NCBI RefSeq assembly: GCF_014649375.1
Contig: NZ_BMSX01000038.1
Span: 1-64,000, forward strand
Direction of reading: 5' to 3'
Origin: Streptomyces aurantiogriseus
Lineage (GTDB): Bacteria; Actinomycetota; Actinomycetes; Streptomycetales; Streptomycetaceae
Length of the DNA: 64,000 nt
Positions 8,399-16,240 of the stretch are shown in pieces. Both the position numbers and the translations under genes were made by a program. Within the stretch, counting starts at the first letter, position 1; the number at the start of each line of letters is the position of its first letter. Under the pieces are notes generated by a model, which worked only from the letters and a program-made list of their open reading frames with translations, did no database searches and was not told the DNA's origin.

Positions 8399-8465
8399 GC
8401 GTTCATGGTAGGACCGCGGGTCGTGCCGCCGACAGGGCGCGAAAGGGGGCGGTCGGGGACAGCGA

Positions 8466-9263
8466 TCAGGACAGCGGCAGGCCCTGGGCGGTCCAGCGGT
8501 CGCCGACCTGCTCCACGACGAGGGGGAGGCCGAAGCAGCGGGAGAGGTTGCGGGAGGTGAGTTCGAGTTCGACCGGGCCCGCGGCGAGGACCTTGCCCTG
8601 GCGGATCATGAGGACGTGGGTGAATCCGGGGGCGATCTCCTCGACATGGTGCGTGACCATGATCATCGAGGGGGCGATCGGGTCGCGGGCGAGGCGGCCG
8701 AGGCGGCGTACGAGGTCCTCGCGGCCGCCGAGGTCGAGGCCGGCGGCGGGCTCGTCGAGGAGGAGCAGCTCGGGGTCGGTCATCAGGGCGCGGGCGATGA
8801 GGGTGCGCTTGCGCTCGCCCTCCGAGAGGGTGCCGAACTTGCGGTCGACGTACTCGCTCATGCCGAGGCGGTCGAGGAAGGCGCGGGCGCGCTGCTCGTC
8901 GACCTCCTCGTAGTCCTCCTGCCAGTGGGCCGTCATGCCGTACGCGGCGGTCAGGACGGTCTGCAGGACGGTCTGGCGCTTGGGAAGCTTGTCGGCCATG
9001 GCGATGCCGGCCATGCCGATGCGGGGGCGCAGTTCGAAGACGTCGGTGCCGGGCTTGCCGAGGGTCTCGCCGAGGATGGTGGCGGTGCCCTGGCTGGGGT
9101 AGAGGTAGCTGGACGCGACGTTCAGCAGAGTCGTCTTGCCGGCGCCGTTGGGGCCGAGGATGACCCAGCGCTCGCCCTCCTTGACCGACCAGGAGACCTG
9201 GTCCACGAGAGCCCGGCCCTCACGGACCACGGATACGTCCTGAAGCTCCAGAACATCGCTCAT
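8466..9263 (-). CDS. ABC transporter ATP-binding protein
   Basis: A 265-residue stand-alone ABC ATPase with Walker A GPNGAGKTT (37-45), signature LSEGE (146-150), Walker B LLLLDE (166-171) and a switch histidine in VTHHVEE. Unlike typical importers there is no permease gene beside it, so its membrane partner, if any, is encoded elsewhere. It resembles the YlmA/ModF-like group of orphan ATPases found near iron or molybdenum genes in other bacteria, but the substrate cannot be read from the sequence. The ATG at 9263 (MSDVLELQDVS) is the natural family start. It is divergent from the next gene, with about 150 bases between them. Confidence 0.9.
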   Translation of the reverse strand: MSDVLELQDVSVVREGRALVDQVSWSVKEGERWVILGPNGAGKTTLLNVASSYLYPSQGTATILGETLGKPGTDVFELRPRIGMAGIAMADKLPKRQTVLQTVLTAAYGMTAHWQEDYEEVDEQRARAFLDRLGMSEYVDRKFGTLSEGERKRTLIARALMTDPELLLLDEPAAGLDLGGREDLVRRLGRLARDPIAPSMIMVTHHVEEIAPGFTHVLMIRQGKVLAAGPVELELTSRNLSRCFGLPLVVEQVGDRWTAQGLPLS

Positions 9264-9417
9264 GAGCGCGTTGTCTCCCCTTGCAGTGTGGCCGGACTCG
9301 GTCGTCGCGTACGCCTGTGGCTCGGACCGCCGCGCGCGGGTGGGCGCGGCCCTCCAGGAAAATCTACGCCACCGGTCGGGTGAGCAGTTCCATCGGTCCG
9401 GTCCTTAGGGTGGGGGC

Positions 9418-10206
9418 ATGCTCTCGGAACCGCGCTCTGGTCGCCTTGCCGCTTGGGGAAATGCCCTGTTGGCCGGACTTGTCTCTCCGGACGACGCCGT
9501 GCTCGCCATCGTCGGCGAGGACGCCGTGCACCGGGTGGAGGGGCTGCCCGGCGAGGCGGCGCCCGTCGGGCTCACGCTGGCGCTGGGGCGGCTGCGGGCG
9601 GTGGGTGTGAAGGGGCTGCGGGTGGCGCTGCCCGCGCCCGGGCATCCGCTGGGGTTGAGCGGGCCGCCGGAGTTCAACGCGCGGGCGTTGGAGGCCGAGG
9701 AGGCCGTGGTCTGTCATGGCGCGGCGTTCGGGCTGGTGCCGGAGGTGTACGAGGCCGGGCCCTCCGGTGATGTGCACGTCGAGGTGGTGTGGCACTGCCT
9801 CCCTGTGCGGGAGGCGCCGCCTGCCGATGTGCCGTCGCTGGGCGAGGCGGAGCGGGAGTTGGCGGAGGCTCTGCGGGATGCTACGGCGGTCTTGTCGCGG
9901 TTGGACGTGGCGGCGTCCGGGCCGGTGGCGGAGGCGGCGATCGACGCGTACCGGGCTCGGGCCGAGCGGGAGCGGGAGGTGTTGGCGCCGGGGTATCCGC
10001 CGCGGGCGGTGCGGGTGCTGGAGTTGGCCCAACGGGTGGGGCTGTTGATCTCCCTTGCCTATGAGAACGGGCATGGGGGTGCGGTGAGTGCGTCGGAGAT
10101 GGGGGCTCGGAGGGAAGCGTTGCGGCCGGTGGAGCGGACGGCTCGGCGGGCGCAGGTCGCGGCTTACAACGCGTATGTGGAGGAGCTGGAGCGGGGGGCG
10201 AGGTGA
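9418..10206 (+). CDS. Conserved actinobacterial protein of unknown function
   Basis: A 262-residue soluble protein that I recognise only as a conserved Streptomyces hypothetical. It has no signal peptide or membrane helix. The first half is Gly/Leu/Val-rich (VGLTLALGRLRAVGVKGLRVALPAPGHPLGL); the second is helical and rich in Glu, Arg and Ala (REREVLAPGYPP, ELAQRVGLLISLAYENG). GC-rich third positions and the ribosome binding site GGTGGGGGC before the ATG at 9418 support it as real. The opposite-strand frame of similar length is a shadow. It stands alone: divergent from the ABC ATPase and followed by a repeat-rich gap. Confidence 0.75.
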   Translation: MLSEPRSGRLAAWGNALLAGLVSPDDAVLAIVGEDAVHRVEGLPGEAAPVGLTLALGRLRAVGVKGLRVALPAPGHPLGLSGPPEFNARALEAEEAVVCHGAAFGLVPEVYEAGPSGDVHVEVVWHCLPVREAPPADVPSLGEAERELAEALRDATAVLSRLDVAASGPVAEAAIDAYRARAEREREVLAPGYPPRAVRVLELAQRVGLLISLAYENGHGGAVSASEMGARREALRPVERTARRAQVAAYNAYVEELERGAR

Positions 10207-10787
10207 GGGTTGGGCGAGGTGAGCGTCGGGTGAGGTGAGGGCTGGGCGAGGTCAGCGTCGAGTGAGCTGAGGGCTGGGCGAGTGAGGGCTGGGCGAGGTC
10301 AGCGTCGGTCGAGTGCCGGCCGGGGTTGGCGCTGGGGGGTGGGGTGCGCAGCCCGGCGCTACGGGGTGCCGCCTGCGCCCACCCGTGCCGCCCCAGGCGG
10401 CACGCATGCCCGCAGCTGGGCGGGGGGCTTGCCCCACAGCTGGGCGGGGGATGCCCCGCAGCTTGGCGGACACGCCACCGCGGCTTGACCACACGCGCGC
10501 CCGGAGCTTGGAGGCATGCACGTCCGGAGCTTGGAGGCACGCGCGCCCGGAGCTTGGAGGCATGCACGTCCGGAGCTTGGCGGCGCGTATGCCCGGAGCC
10601 GGGCGGGTTGTGCAGGGGTGTGTGTCGTGGCTTCGGGGCTTGCGTCGGGGGCAGGGGTTTCGGGGCGTCGGGGGGTGTCGGCGGCAGTGAGGGTGGGTTC
10701 GGGGGATCGGGGACCGAAAAAAGGGGACCGGCCTCCCCCGGGGTGGGCCGGGGGAGGCCGGGAGGCAGGGTGGGTCCAGGAGGGACC
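10203..10787. repeat. Repeat-rich gene-free gap with two tandem arrays
   Basis: No convincing gene lies between 10207 and 10787. At 10203-10330 a degenerate 32-bp unit (core TGAGGGCTGGGCGAGGTCAG) repeats from 10203, 10235 and 10267, with an extra half unit. At 10501-10606 a 23-bp unit beginning CCGGAGCTTGGAGGCA repeats at 10501, 10524, 10547, 10570 and partly at 10593. Looser copies of AGCTGGGCGGGG and AGCTTGGCGG lie between them (about 10410-10475). Unit lengths that are not multiples of three and the lack of a start site argue against coding. The gap ends in the chaplin gene terminator. Confidence 0.8.
10719..10759 (-). terminator. Rho-independent terminator of the chaplin gene
   Basis: Perfect 12-bp stem GGCCTCCCCCGG (10730-10741) and CCGGGGGAGGCC (10748-10759). 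Read on the minus strand it is followed by GTCCCC and TTTTTT, giving a strong intrinsic terminator about 30 bases past the chaplin stop codon. Confidence 0.88.
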
Positions 10788-11033
10788 TCAGTGGTTGAGG
10801 CCCTGGTTGCCGAAGGCCGGGTTCAGGGCGCCGATGACGTTCACGCTGTTGCCGACGACGTTGACCGGGATGTGCACCGGGGCCTGGACGACGTTGCCCG
10901 AACCGACGCCCGGCGAGCCCTTGGCCACGCCGTCGGCCGAGGCGCCGCAGGTGGCGGAGGCCATGCCGGCGCCCGCGGCCAGCAGGCCGCCGGCCACCAT
11001 CGTCACGGCCGCTGCCTTCTTCAGGTTCTTCAC
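10788..11033 (-). CDS. chpE: Short chaplin (ChpE-like)
   Basis: An 81-residue secreted chaplin, a surfactant protein that coats aerial hyphae and spores. A signal peptide (KNLKKAAAVTMVAGGLLAAGAG, cut near ASA) precedes one hydrophobic chaplin domain (GSPGVGSGNVVQAPVHIPVN then VVGNSVNVIGALNPAFGN). Short chaplins usually have two cysteines forming a disulphide; here only one Cys is present (ATCGA), and the second position reads NQGLNH. ChpE of S. coelicolor is also described as atypical in its cysteines, and the neighbouring response regulator and kinase match the chpE locus as I remember it. The GTG start at 11033 follows AGGAGGGG. Expression is probably development-linked, but no BldN-type promoter was recognised. 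Confidence 0.9.
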   Translation of the reverse strand: MKNLKKAAAVTMVAGGLLAAGAGMASATCGASADGVAKGSPGVGSGNVVQAPVHIPVNVVGNSVNVIGALNPAFGNQGLNH

Positions 11034-11212
11034 TTTCTGACCCCTCCTAGTGATGGCCGCGGCAGTCGCCGCAGCACGCACTGAAGAACGCGGGCGGTCG
11101 GCGGAGGATGCGCCATCCGGGGGACATTCCCACGACGGTATGAATCTCGGACCGGAGGAGACTCCTCCGCATGGGCGCCCGGAATGCCTCCGGTTGTGCG
11201 CAGGAGCGCGTT

Positions 11213-11854
11213 TCAGCCGGCTACCCCATGGCGTACGGCCCACAGGGCGGCCTGGGTGCGGTCGGCGAGGTCGAGCTTCATCAGGATGTTCGAGACGTGG
11301 GTCTTGACGGTCTTCTCGGACAGGACCAGGGCTCGGGCGATCTCGCGGTTGGAGCGGCCGTCCGCTATCAGACCGAGGACCTCACGCTCGCGTTCCGTCA
11401 GCGAACCGCCTCTGCCCTGGCCGGAGTTGGCCTCCTCCTGGGAGAGGAGGGCATCCGCGACCTCCGGCTGGAGCAGGATGTGACCGGCATGCACCGAGCG
11501 GATGGCGCCGGCCAGGGCGTCGGGGTCGACGTCCTTGTAGACGTACCCGGCGGCGCCCGCGCGCAGGGCCGGGACGACCGTGCGCTGTTCGGTGAAGCTG
11601 GTGACGATCAGCACGCGCGTGGGGTTGTCGAGTTCGCGGAGTCGGCGGAGCGCCTCGACGCCGTCCATGCCGGGCATCTTGACGTCCATCAGGACGACGT
11701 CGGGCTTCAACTCCTCGGCGCGGGCGACCCCTTCGGCGCCGTCGGAGGCCTCGCCGACGACCTCGATGTCGTCCTGCACCTCCAGGAAGGTGCGCAGGCC
11801 CCGGCGGACGACCTGGTGGTCGTCGACGAGCAGCACCTTGATTGCGTCAGCCAC
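11213..11854 (-). CDS. NarL/LuxR-type response regulator
   Basis: A 213-residue two-component response regulator. The receiver domain (1-120) has the acidic pair D11-D12, the phospho-acceptor D57 (VLMDVKMPGMDG) and K107. The output domain is a LuxR/GerE helix-turn-helix (about 148-205; LTEREREVLGLIADGRSNRE). The GTG start at 11854 overlaps the end of the kinase gene by 8 bases, so the two are translationally coupled and form a cognate pair. The stop is about 180 bases before the chaplin start on the same strand. That suggests, without proving, a link to surface development. The target genes are unknown. Confidence 0.93.
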   Translation of the reverse strand: MADAIKVLLVDDHQVVRRGLRTFLEVQDDIEVVGEASDGAEGVARAEELKPDVVLMDVKMPGMDGVEALRRLRELDNPTRVLIVTSFTEQRTVVPALRAGAAGYVYKDVDPDALAGAIRSVHAGHILLQPEVADALLSQEEANSGQGRGGSLTEREREVLGLIADGRSNREIARALVLSEKTVKTHVSNILMKLDLADRTQAALWAVRHGVAG

Positions 11855-13025
11855 CGGGGGCCTCCATCTCGATCGTGGTGCCCTTGCCGGGCGCCGATTC
11901 CACCGTCAGGCTGCCGCCGACGCCGCTCGCCCGGTCCCGCATGGAGACGAGGCCCAGGTGGCGGCCGGCCCTGCGGACCGTCGAGGGGTCGAAGCCGCTG
12001 CCGTCGTCCGTGACACGCAGGACCGTGCCGGGGCCGCGCTTGTGGAGGGTGACGTCGACGTGTTCCGCGCCGGAGTGGCGCAGGGCGTTGTGCAGGGCCT
12101 CCTGGGCGACGCGCAGCAGGGCCTCCTCCTGGGTCGCGGGCAGGGCGCGCACACCGTGGCTGGTGAAGGTGACGCGCGCGGAGTGGGCGCGGTCGAGAAC
12201 CTGTGTCTGGGTGCGAAGGGTGGCGACGAGGCCGTCCTCGTCGAGGGCGGCGGGGCGCAGCTCCACGACGGCGGCGCGCAGTTCGTCGGCGGCCTCCGCG
12301 GCGAGCGCGGCGACCTGCTGCAGTTCGCCCTTGGCGCGGGAGGGGTCGCGGTCGACGAGGGCGGCGGCGGCCTGGGCGGTCAGGCGCAGGGAGAACAGCT
12401 TCTGGCTGACCGCGTCGTGCAGCTCGTGGGCCAGGCGGGAGCGCTCCTCGGCGATGGTCAGTTCGCGACTGCGCTCGTACAGGCGGGCGTTGGTGAGGGC
12501 GATCGCGGCGTGCTGGGCGAGGATGGCGAGCAGTTCCTCGTCGTCTTCGGTGAAGCCGCAGCCGCCGGCCGGCTTCGAGCACGGGGGGTGTGGAGGGTTT
12601 CCCCCCGCAGGACGCAGCTTGTTGGCCAGGAACAGCGCGCCGATGACCTCGTCGCCGTCCCGGATGGGCAGGCCCAGGAAGTCGGACATCTCCGGGTGGG
12701 CGGACGGCCAGCCCTCGAAGCGTGGGTCCTTGCGCACGTCGGCGAGGCGCTCGCGCCTGGCCTCGTGGAGCATCGCGGCCAGGATGCCGTGCTGGCGGGG
12801 CAGGGGGCCGATGGCCTTCCACTGCTCATCGCTGACGCCGTCGACGACGAACTGGGCGAAGCCTCCGTGGTCGTCCGGGACGCCGAGTGCGGCGTACTGC
12901 GCGTCGAGCAGCTCGCGGGCCGAGGCGACGATCGTCTTGAGGACGTCGCGCACCTCGAGGTGCCTGCTCATGGCCAGCAACGCGGAGCTCACCGCGGCGA
13001 GGCCGGACCGGGGGCCTTGACTCAT
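11847..13025 (-). CDS. GAF-domain sensor histidine kinase (NarL-type partner)
   Basis: A 392-residue soluble kinase without membrane segments. A GAF-like sensor spans about 20-185. HisKA_3 follows, with the ERSRLAHELHDAVSQ motif whose H203 is the likely phospho-acceptor, and then an ATPase domain to the end (DDGSGFD and GRHLGLVSMRDRA boxes). It should phosphorylate the overlapping downstream regulator. The GAF domain contains a Pro/Gly/Cys-rich stretch of about 20 residues (137-156, GGNPPHPPCSKPAGG), encoded by a GC-rich palindrome at 12582-12607, which looks like an in-frame insertion in a loop. The ATG at 13025 follows GAGGGC; the longer open frame upstream is low-complexity. Confidence 0.92.
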   Translation of the reverse strand: MSQGPRSGLAAVSSALLAMSRHLEVRDVLKTIVASARELLDAQYAALGVPDDHGGFAQFVVDGVSDEQWKAIGPLPRQHGILAAMLHEARRERLADVRKDPRFEGWPSAHPEMSDFLGLPIRDGDEVIGALFLANKLRPAGGNPPHPPCSKPAGGCGFTEDDEELLAILAQHAAIALTNARLYERSRELTIAEERSRLAHELHDAVSQKLFSLRLTAQAAAALVDRDPSRAKGELQQVAALAAEAADELRAAVVELRPAALDEDGLVATLRTQTQVLDRAHSARVTFTSHGVRALPATQEEALLRVAQEALHNALRHSGAEHVDVTLHKRGPGTVLRVTDDGSGFDPSTVRRAGRHLGLVSMRDRASGVGGSLTVESAPGKGTTIEMEAPGG

Positions 13026-13239
13026 GCCCTCACGGTACCGGCGGGGTGTGACAGCGGGGATCGGACCTGTGACGGCCGCGGGGTAGGGCGGGAGGCCTAG
13101 GGCGCAGGTCCCCGGATGGGGGGTGTAGGGCGAAGGGCCCCGGTGAGGCCCGTCTCGCGTCCGAGGTGGTGAGCGGGGGCGCGTTCCTAGGTTGAGGTCA
13201 CCGCCGAGTGGAGGCGGGTCGGACGAGGGGACGGTTGTC

Positions 13240-13938
13240 ATGCCGGTAGCGATCATCACGGGGGCTTCGAAGGGGCTGGGGCGGGCGCTGGCCGAGGCGC
13301 TGGCGGCGCGGGGCTGGGATCTGGTGCTCGACGCCAGGTCGGCGGAGGTGCTGAAGGAGACGGCGGCCGCGGTCGCGGAGCGCGGGATGCGGGTCGAGGC
13401 GGTCGTGGGGGACGTCACGGATCCCGGGCACCGGTCCGCGCTGGTGGCGGCCGCCTGGCAGCTCGGCGGCTGCGAGCTGCTGGTGAACAACGCGAGCGCG
13501 CTGGGCGCCGAGCCACTGGTGCGGCTCGAGGAACTGGAGCTGGACGGGCTGCGGCGGGCGCTGGAGGTGAACGTCGTGGCCGCCCTGGGTCTGGTCCAGG
13601 AGGCGCTGCCGCTGTTGCGCGGGGCGCGGGCGGGCACGGTGATCACGGTCAGCTCGGACGCGGCGGCCGAGGCGTACGAGACGTGGGGCGGCTACGGCGC
13701 CTCGAAGGCGGCCCTCGACCAGCTCGCGGCGGTGCTCGGCGCGGAGGAGCCGGAGCTGCGGGTGTGGGCGGTGGACCCGGGGGACATGGCCACGGACCTG
13801 TACGCGGCGGCCGTACCGAACGATGACGATCCGCGTCCGGAGCCGGGCAGTGTCGTGCCGGCCTTTCTGCGGTTGCTGGACGAGCGGCCGGCGAGTGGCC
13901 GGTACGCGGCGCCGGCTCTGCTGGAGGGGCGGCGATGA
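13240..13938 (+). CDS. Short-chain dehydrogenase/reductase (SDR)
   Basis: A 232-residue classical SDR with the cofactor loop TGASKGLG (near residue 7), the NNAS motif, and the catalytic set Ser (SSDAA) with Tyr-x3-Lys (YGASK). It is slightly shorter than the usual 250 residues. The substrate cannot be deduced. The stop overlaps the start of the queA homologue by 4 bases (ATGA), so the two genes form a coupled operon, an arrangement I recall in other Streptomyces. The ATG at 13240 is the start that gives the family N-terminus (MPVAIITGASKG). Confidence 0.9.
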   Translation: MPVAIITGASKGLGRALAEALAARGWDLVLDARSAEVLKETAAAVAERGMRVEAVVGDVTDPGHRSALVAAAWQLGGCELLVNNASALGAEPLVRLEELELDGLRRALEVNVVAALGLVQEALPLLRGARAGTVITVSSDAAAEAYETWGGYGASKAALDQLAAVLGAEEPELRVWAVDPGDMATDLYAAAVPNDDDPRPEPGSVVPAFLRLLDERPASGRYAAPALLEGRR

Positions 13939-15101
13939 CGCCGGCGACGGGCCTCTCCCCGCTCGAGCGCGGTCGGGAGCGGACGAGGGTGCCGGAGGAG
14001 CTGTCGGCGCGGGTGCCGGCCGAGCAGCGCGGGCCCGGGCGCGACCGGGACGACGTACGGCTGCTGGTGTCGCGTGGGACCGAGGTGGCGCATCACGCCT
14101 TCCGGGAGCTGCCCGGGCTGCTGCGGGCCGGGGACCTGCTGGTGGTGAACACCTCGCCCACGCTGGCGGCCGCCGTGGACGGGCGGATCGGGCACGCGCG
14201 TGTGGTGGTGCACTTCTCCACGCGCGGGGACGACGGGCGGTGGGCGGTCGAGCTGCGGGATCCGGACGGGAGGGGCACCACGCGTGCGCGTGCGGGAGGG
14301 CCCGCGGGTACGGAGGTGCGGCTGGCCGGGGGTGTGCGGCTGGTTCTGGAGGAGTCGCTGAGCGGGGGCAGTGGGCGGCTGTGGTGGTCCCGGGTGTCCG
14401 GTGGGACGGTGCCGGCGCTGCTGCGGGAGCACGGTCGGCCCATTCGTTACTCCTATACGGAGCGGGACCAGCCCCTGTCCGTGTACCAGACGGTGTTCGC
14501 GCTGCCGCCGGCCGACGGGGCGGGCAGTGCGGAGATGCCGAGTGCGGCGCGGCCCTTCACGGCGCGGCTGGTGACGGAGCTGGTGAGCCGGGGGGTGCAG
14601 TTCGCGCCGGTCACGCTGCACACGGGGGTCGCCTCGGCGGAGGCGCACGAGCCGCCGTATCCGGAGCGGTTCGCGGTGCCGGAGGCGTCGGCTCGGCTGA
14701 TCAATGCCGTCAGGGCCCGAACGCACAGGGCGCGAGGCGCTTCCTTGGAAGGGTGGTGGGAGACGGGCGGGCGGGTGATCGCGGTGGGGACGACGGCTGT
14801 GCGGGCCGTGGAGTCGGCGGCCGGGGCGGACGGAGTCGTACGCGCGCGTGAGGGGTGGACCGATCTCGTCGTGACGCCCGAGCGCGGGGTGCGGGTGGTG
14901 GACGGGCTGCTGACCGGGCTGCACGAGCCGGAGGCCTCGCATCTGCTGATGCTGGAGGCGGTGGCGGGGCGGGCCGCGATCGACCGGGGTTACGACGAGG
15001 CGCTGCGCGGGCTCTACCTGTGGCACGAGTTCGGGGACGTGCACCTGCTCCTCCCGGAGGAGGACCCTCACACACGGCATTGCTCCAGCAACTCGTGGTG
15101 A
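13935..15101 (+). CDS. queA: QueA-like S-adenosylmethionine:tRNA ribosyltransferase-isomerase
   Basis: A 388-residue QueA homologue. QueA transfers and rearranges the ribose of SAM onto 7-aminomethyl-7-deazaguanine in tRNA to make epoxyqueuosine. Family blocks are present: LLVVNTSPTLAAAV near the start, SVYQTVFA, the ELVSRGVQFAPVTLHTGV block, PPYPERF, and GTTAVRAVESAA near the end with a typical C-terminal YDEALRGLYLWHEFGDVHLLL. It starts at 13935, overlapping the SDR stop. In classical QueA the block reads LH(V/I)G(A/L)GTF; here it is LHTGVASAEAH, so the enzyme is divergent. As I recall, most actinomycetes lack the rest of the queuosine pathway, so the real substrate may differ. Confidence 0.85.
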   Translation: MTPATGLSPLERGRERTRVPEELSARVPAEQRGPGRDRDDVRLLVSRGTEVAHHAFRELPGLLRAGDLLVVNTSPTLAAAVDGRIGHARVVVHFSTRGDDGRWAVELRDPDGRGTTRARAGGPAGTEVRLAGGVRLVLEESLSGGSGRLWWSRVSGGTVPALLREHGRPIRYSYTERDQPLSVYQTVFALPPADGAGSAEMPSAARPFTARLVTELVSRGVQFAPVTLHTGVASAEAHEPPYPERFAVPEASARLINAVRARTHRARGASLEGWWETGGRVIAVGTTAVRAVESAAGADGVVRAREGWTDLVVTPERGVRVVDGLLTGLHEPEASHLLMLEAVAGRAAIDRGYDEALRGLYLWHEFGDVHLLLPEEDPHTRHCSSNSW

Positions 15102-15184
15102 GATTCGCCGGGATCCGGTGTGAGCCCGCACATAGGGCGCACATCACGTACGAAGGCCAATAGGAGACAAAAGGGTCCGGCATG

Positions 15185-15216
15185 AACGGGGCAGACGTGA
15201 CAGTCTGTCCCGTTTT
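15185..15216 (+). terminator. Rho-independent terminator after the queA homologue
   Basis: 12-bp stem AACGGGGCAGAC (15185-15196) and GTCTGTCCCGTT (15203-15214) with one G-T pair and a 6-base loop, running into TTTT. It lies in the 300-base gene-free gap 15102-15401, which otherwise holds only the promoter listed next. Confidence 0.88.
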
Positions 15217-15257
15217 GCCCTTCCCTGATCCACTACCTGGCGTCGTACGTCACACCT

Positions 15258-15286
15258 TTGCCTGGCTTTTTTGCGGCCGCTAAGAA
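15258..15286 (+). promoter_or_regulatory. Sigma70-type promoter for the transglycosylase gene
   Basis: -35 TTGCCT (15258-15263), a 17-base spacer with a T-run, and -10 TAAGAA (15281-15286). The start codon is about 115 bases further on, leaving a leader of roughly 110 bases. I looked for a ydaO/c-di-AMP riboswitch, common before cell-wall hydrolase genes, and did not recognise one. Confidence 0.5.
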
Positions 15287-15401
15287 TGGCTCCCGTCGCT
15301 CAGCGCCTCGGGTTCCTACCGTGGCGTTCGTGCCGAAAGCACCCGTGTCCGCCGACGGACAAACAGAGCGACCTCCGCGCTACACGAAGAGGTCCTTCAC
15401 C

Positions 15402-16142
15402 ATGCCCAAGAACACTCACAAGATCGCGATCGCCGGTGCCGCCACGATCGGCGCCACCGCCCTCGCCTTCTCCGTGGTGCCGGCCAACGCGCAGACGACC
15501 ACGACGGAAGCCGTCGTCTCGTCCCCCGTGGCCTTCAGCTCCGAGCCGGTGAAGGATGTCAAGGCCAGCGTGACGGACCAGCTGGCCGGCGCCAGCGTGA
15601 AGGTCGAGGCCATAGCGGCGCAGAAGAAGGCCGTCGCCGCCGCGGCCAAGGAGAAGGCCGCCGCCGCTGCCGTCACCGCCGCGAAGAAGAAGGCGGCCGC
15701 CGCTGCCACGGCCAAGAAGGCCGCGGCCGCCCGCAAGGCCGCTGTCGAGCGCAAGGCCCAGGAGGCCGCGAGCCGGACCGTGCAGCGTGCCGCGATCAAG
15801 AAGGCCGTCGCCAAGACCTACCCCAACAACCTCGACGGCTGGATCCGTGAGTCGCTCGACATCATGAAGAAGCACGGCATCCCGGGCTCCTACGACGGCA
15901 TCAAGCGCAACATCATGCGGGAGTCCTCGGGCAACCCGAACGCCATCAACAACTGGGACATCAACGCCATCAACGGCATCCCGTCGAAGGGCCTGCTGCA
16001 GGTCATCCCGCCGACCTTCCAGGCCTACCACGTCCCCGGCACGTCCTGGAACATCTACGACCCGGTCGCCAACATCACCGCCGCCTGCAACTACGCGGCC
16101 GACCGGTACGGCTCGATGGACAACGTCAACAGCGCCTACTGA
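15402..16142 (+). CDS. Secreted transglycosylase-like (SLT/lysozyme-fold) protein
   Basis: A 246-residue exported protein. A signal peptide (1-30; HKIAIAGAATIGATALAFSV, cut near ANA) is followed by an Ala/Lys-rich helical linker (about 65-135) with repeated AAKKKAAAAA and AAARKAAVERKA segments. The linker is strongly basic and may contact the wall or teichoic acids. The C-terminal lytic transglycosylase domain (about 150-246) has the catalytic Glu region IMRESSGNPNAINNWD, then KGLLQVIPPTFQAYH and YDPVANITAACNYAADRYG. It should cleave peptidoglycan outside the membrane. The ATG at 15402 has AGAGG upstream; the earlier open frame lacks a signal peptide. Confidence 0.92.
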   Translation: MPKNTHKIAIAGAATIGATALAFSVVPANAQTTTTEAVVSSPVAFSSEPVKDVKASVTDQLAGASVKVEAIAAQKKAVAAAAKEKAAAAAVTAAKKKAAAAATAKKAAAARKAAVERKAQEAASRTVQRAAIKKAVAKTYPNNLDGWIRESLDIMKKHGIPGSYDGIKRNIMRESSGNPNAINNWDINAINGIPSKGLLQVIPPTFQAYHVPGTSWNIYDPVANITAACNYAADRYGSMDNVNSAY

Positions 16143-16166
16143 GCGACCTGACGAGTCCGTGCACGC

Positions 16167-16203
16167 CGAAGGGCGGCACCCCTGCGAGGGGTGCCGCCCT
16201 TCG
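16167..16203. terminator. Bidirectional terminator between convergent genes
   Basis: Perfect 16-bp stem CGAAGGGCGGCACCCC (16167-16182) and GGGGTGCCGCCCTTCG (16188-16203) with a 5-base loop. It sits between the transglycosylase gene and the convergent FHA-ABC exporter gene. TTTG follows on the plus strand. Confidence 0.9.
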
Positions 16204-16240
16204 TTTGATTTCCCAACCCGCGTGAGTTGGGATGTCGGAC

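Noticed and set aside
10501..10606. Possible CRISPR array (23-bp repeats)
   Set aside because: Contiguous repeats without spacers and no cas genes.
15102..15401. ydaO/c-di-AMP riboswitch before the transglycosylase gene
   Set aside because: Expected from other wall-hydrolase genes, but the conserved core was not recognised in this leader.
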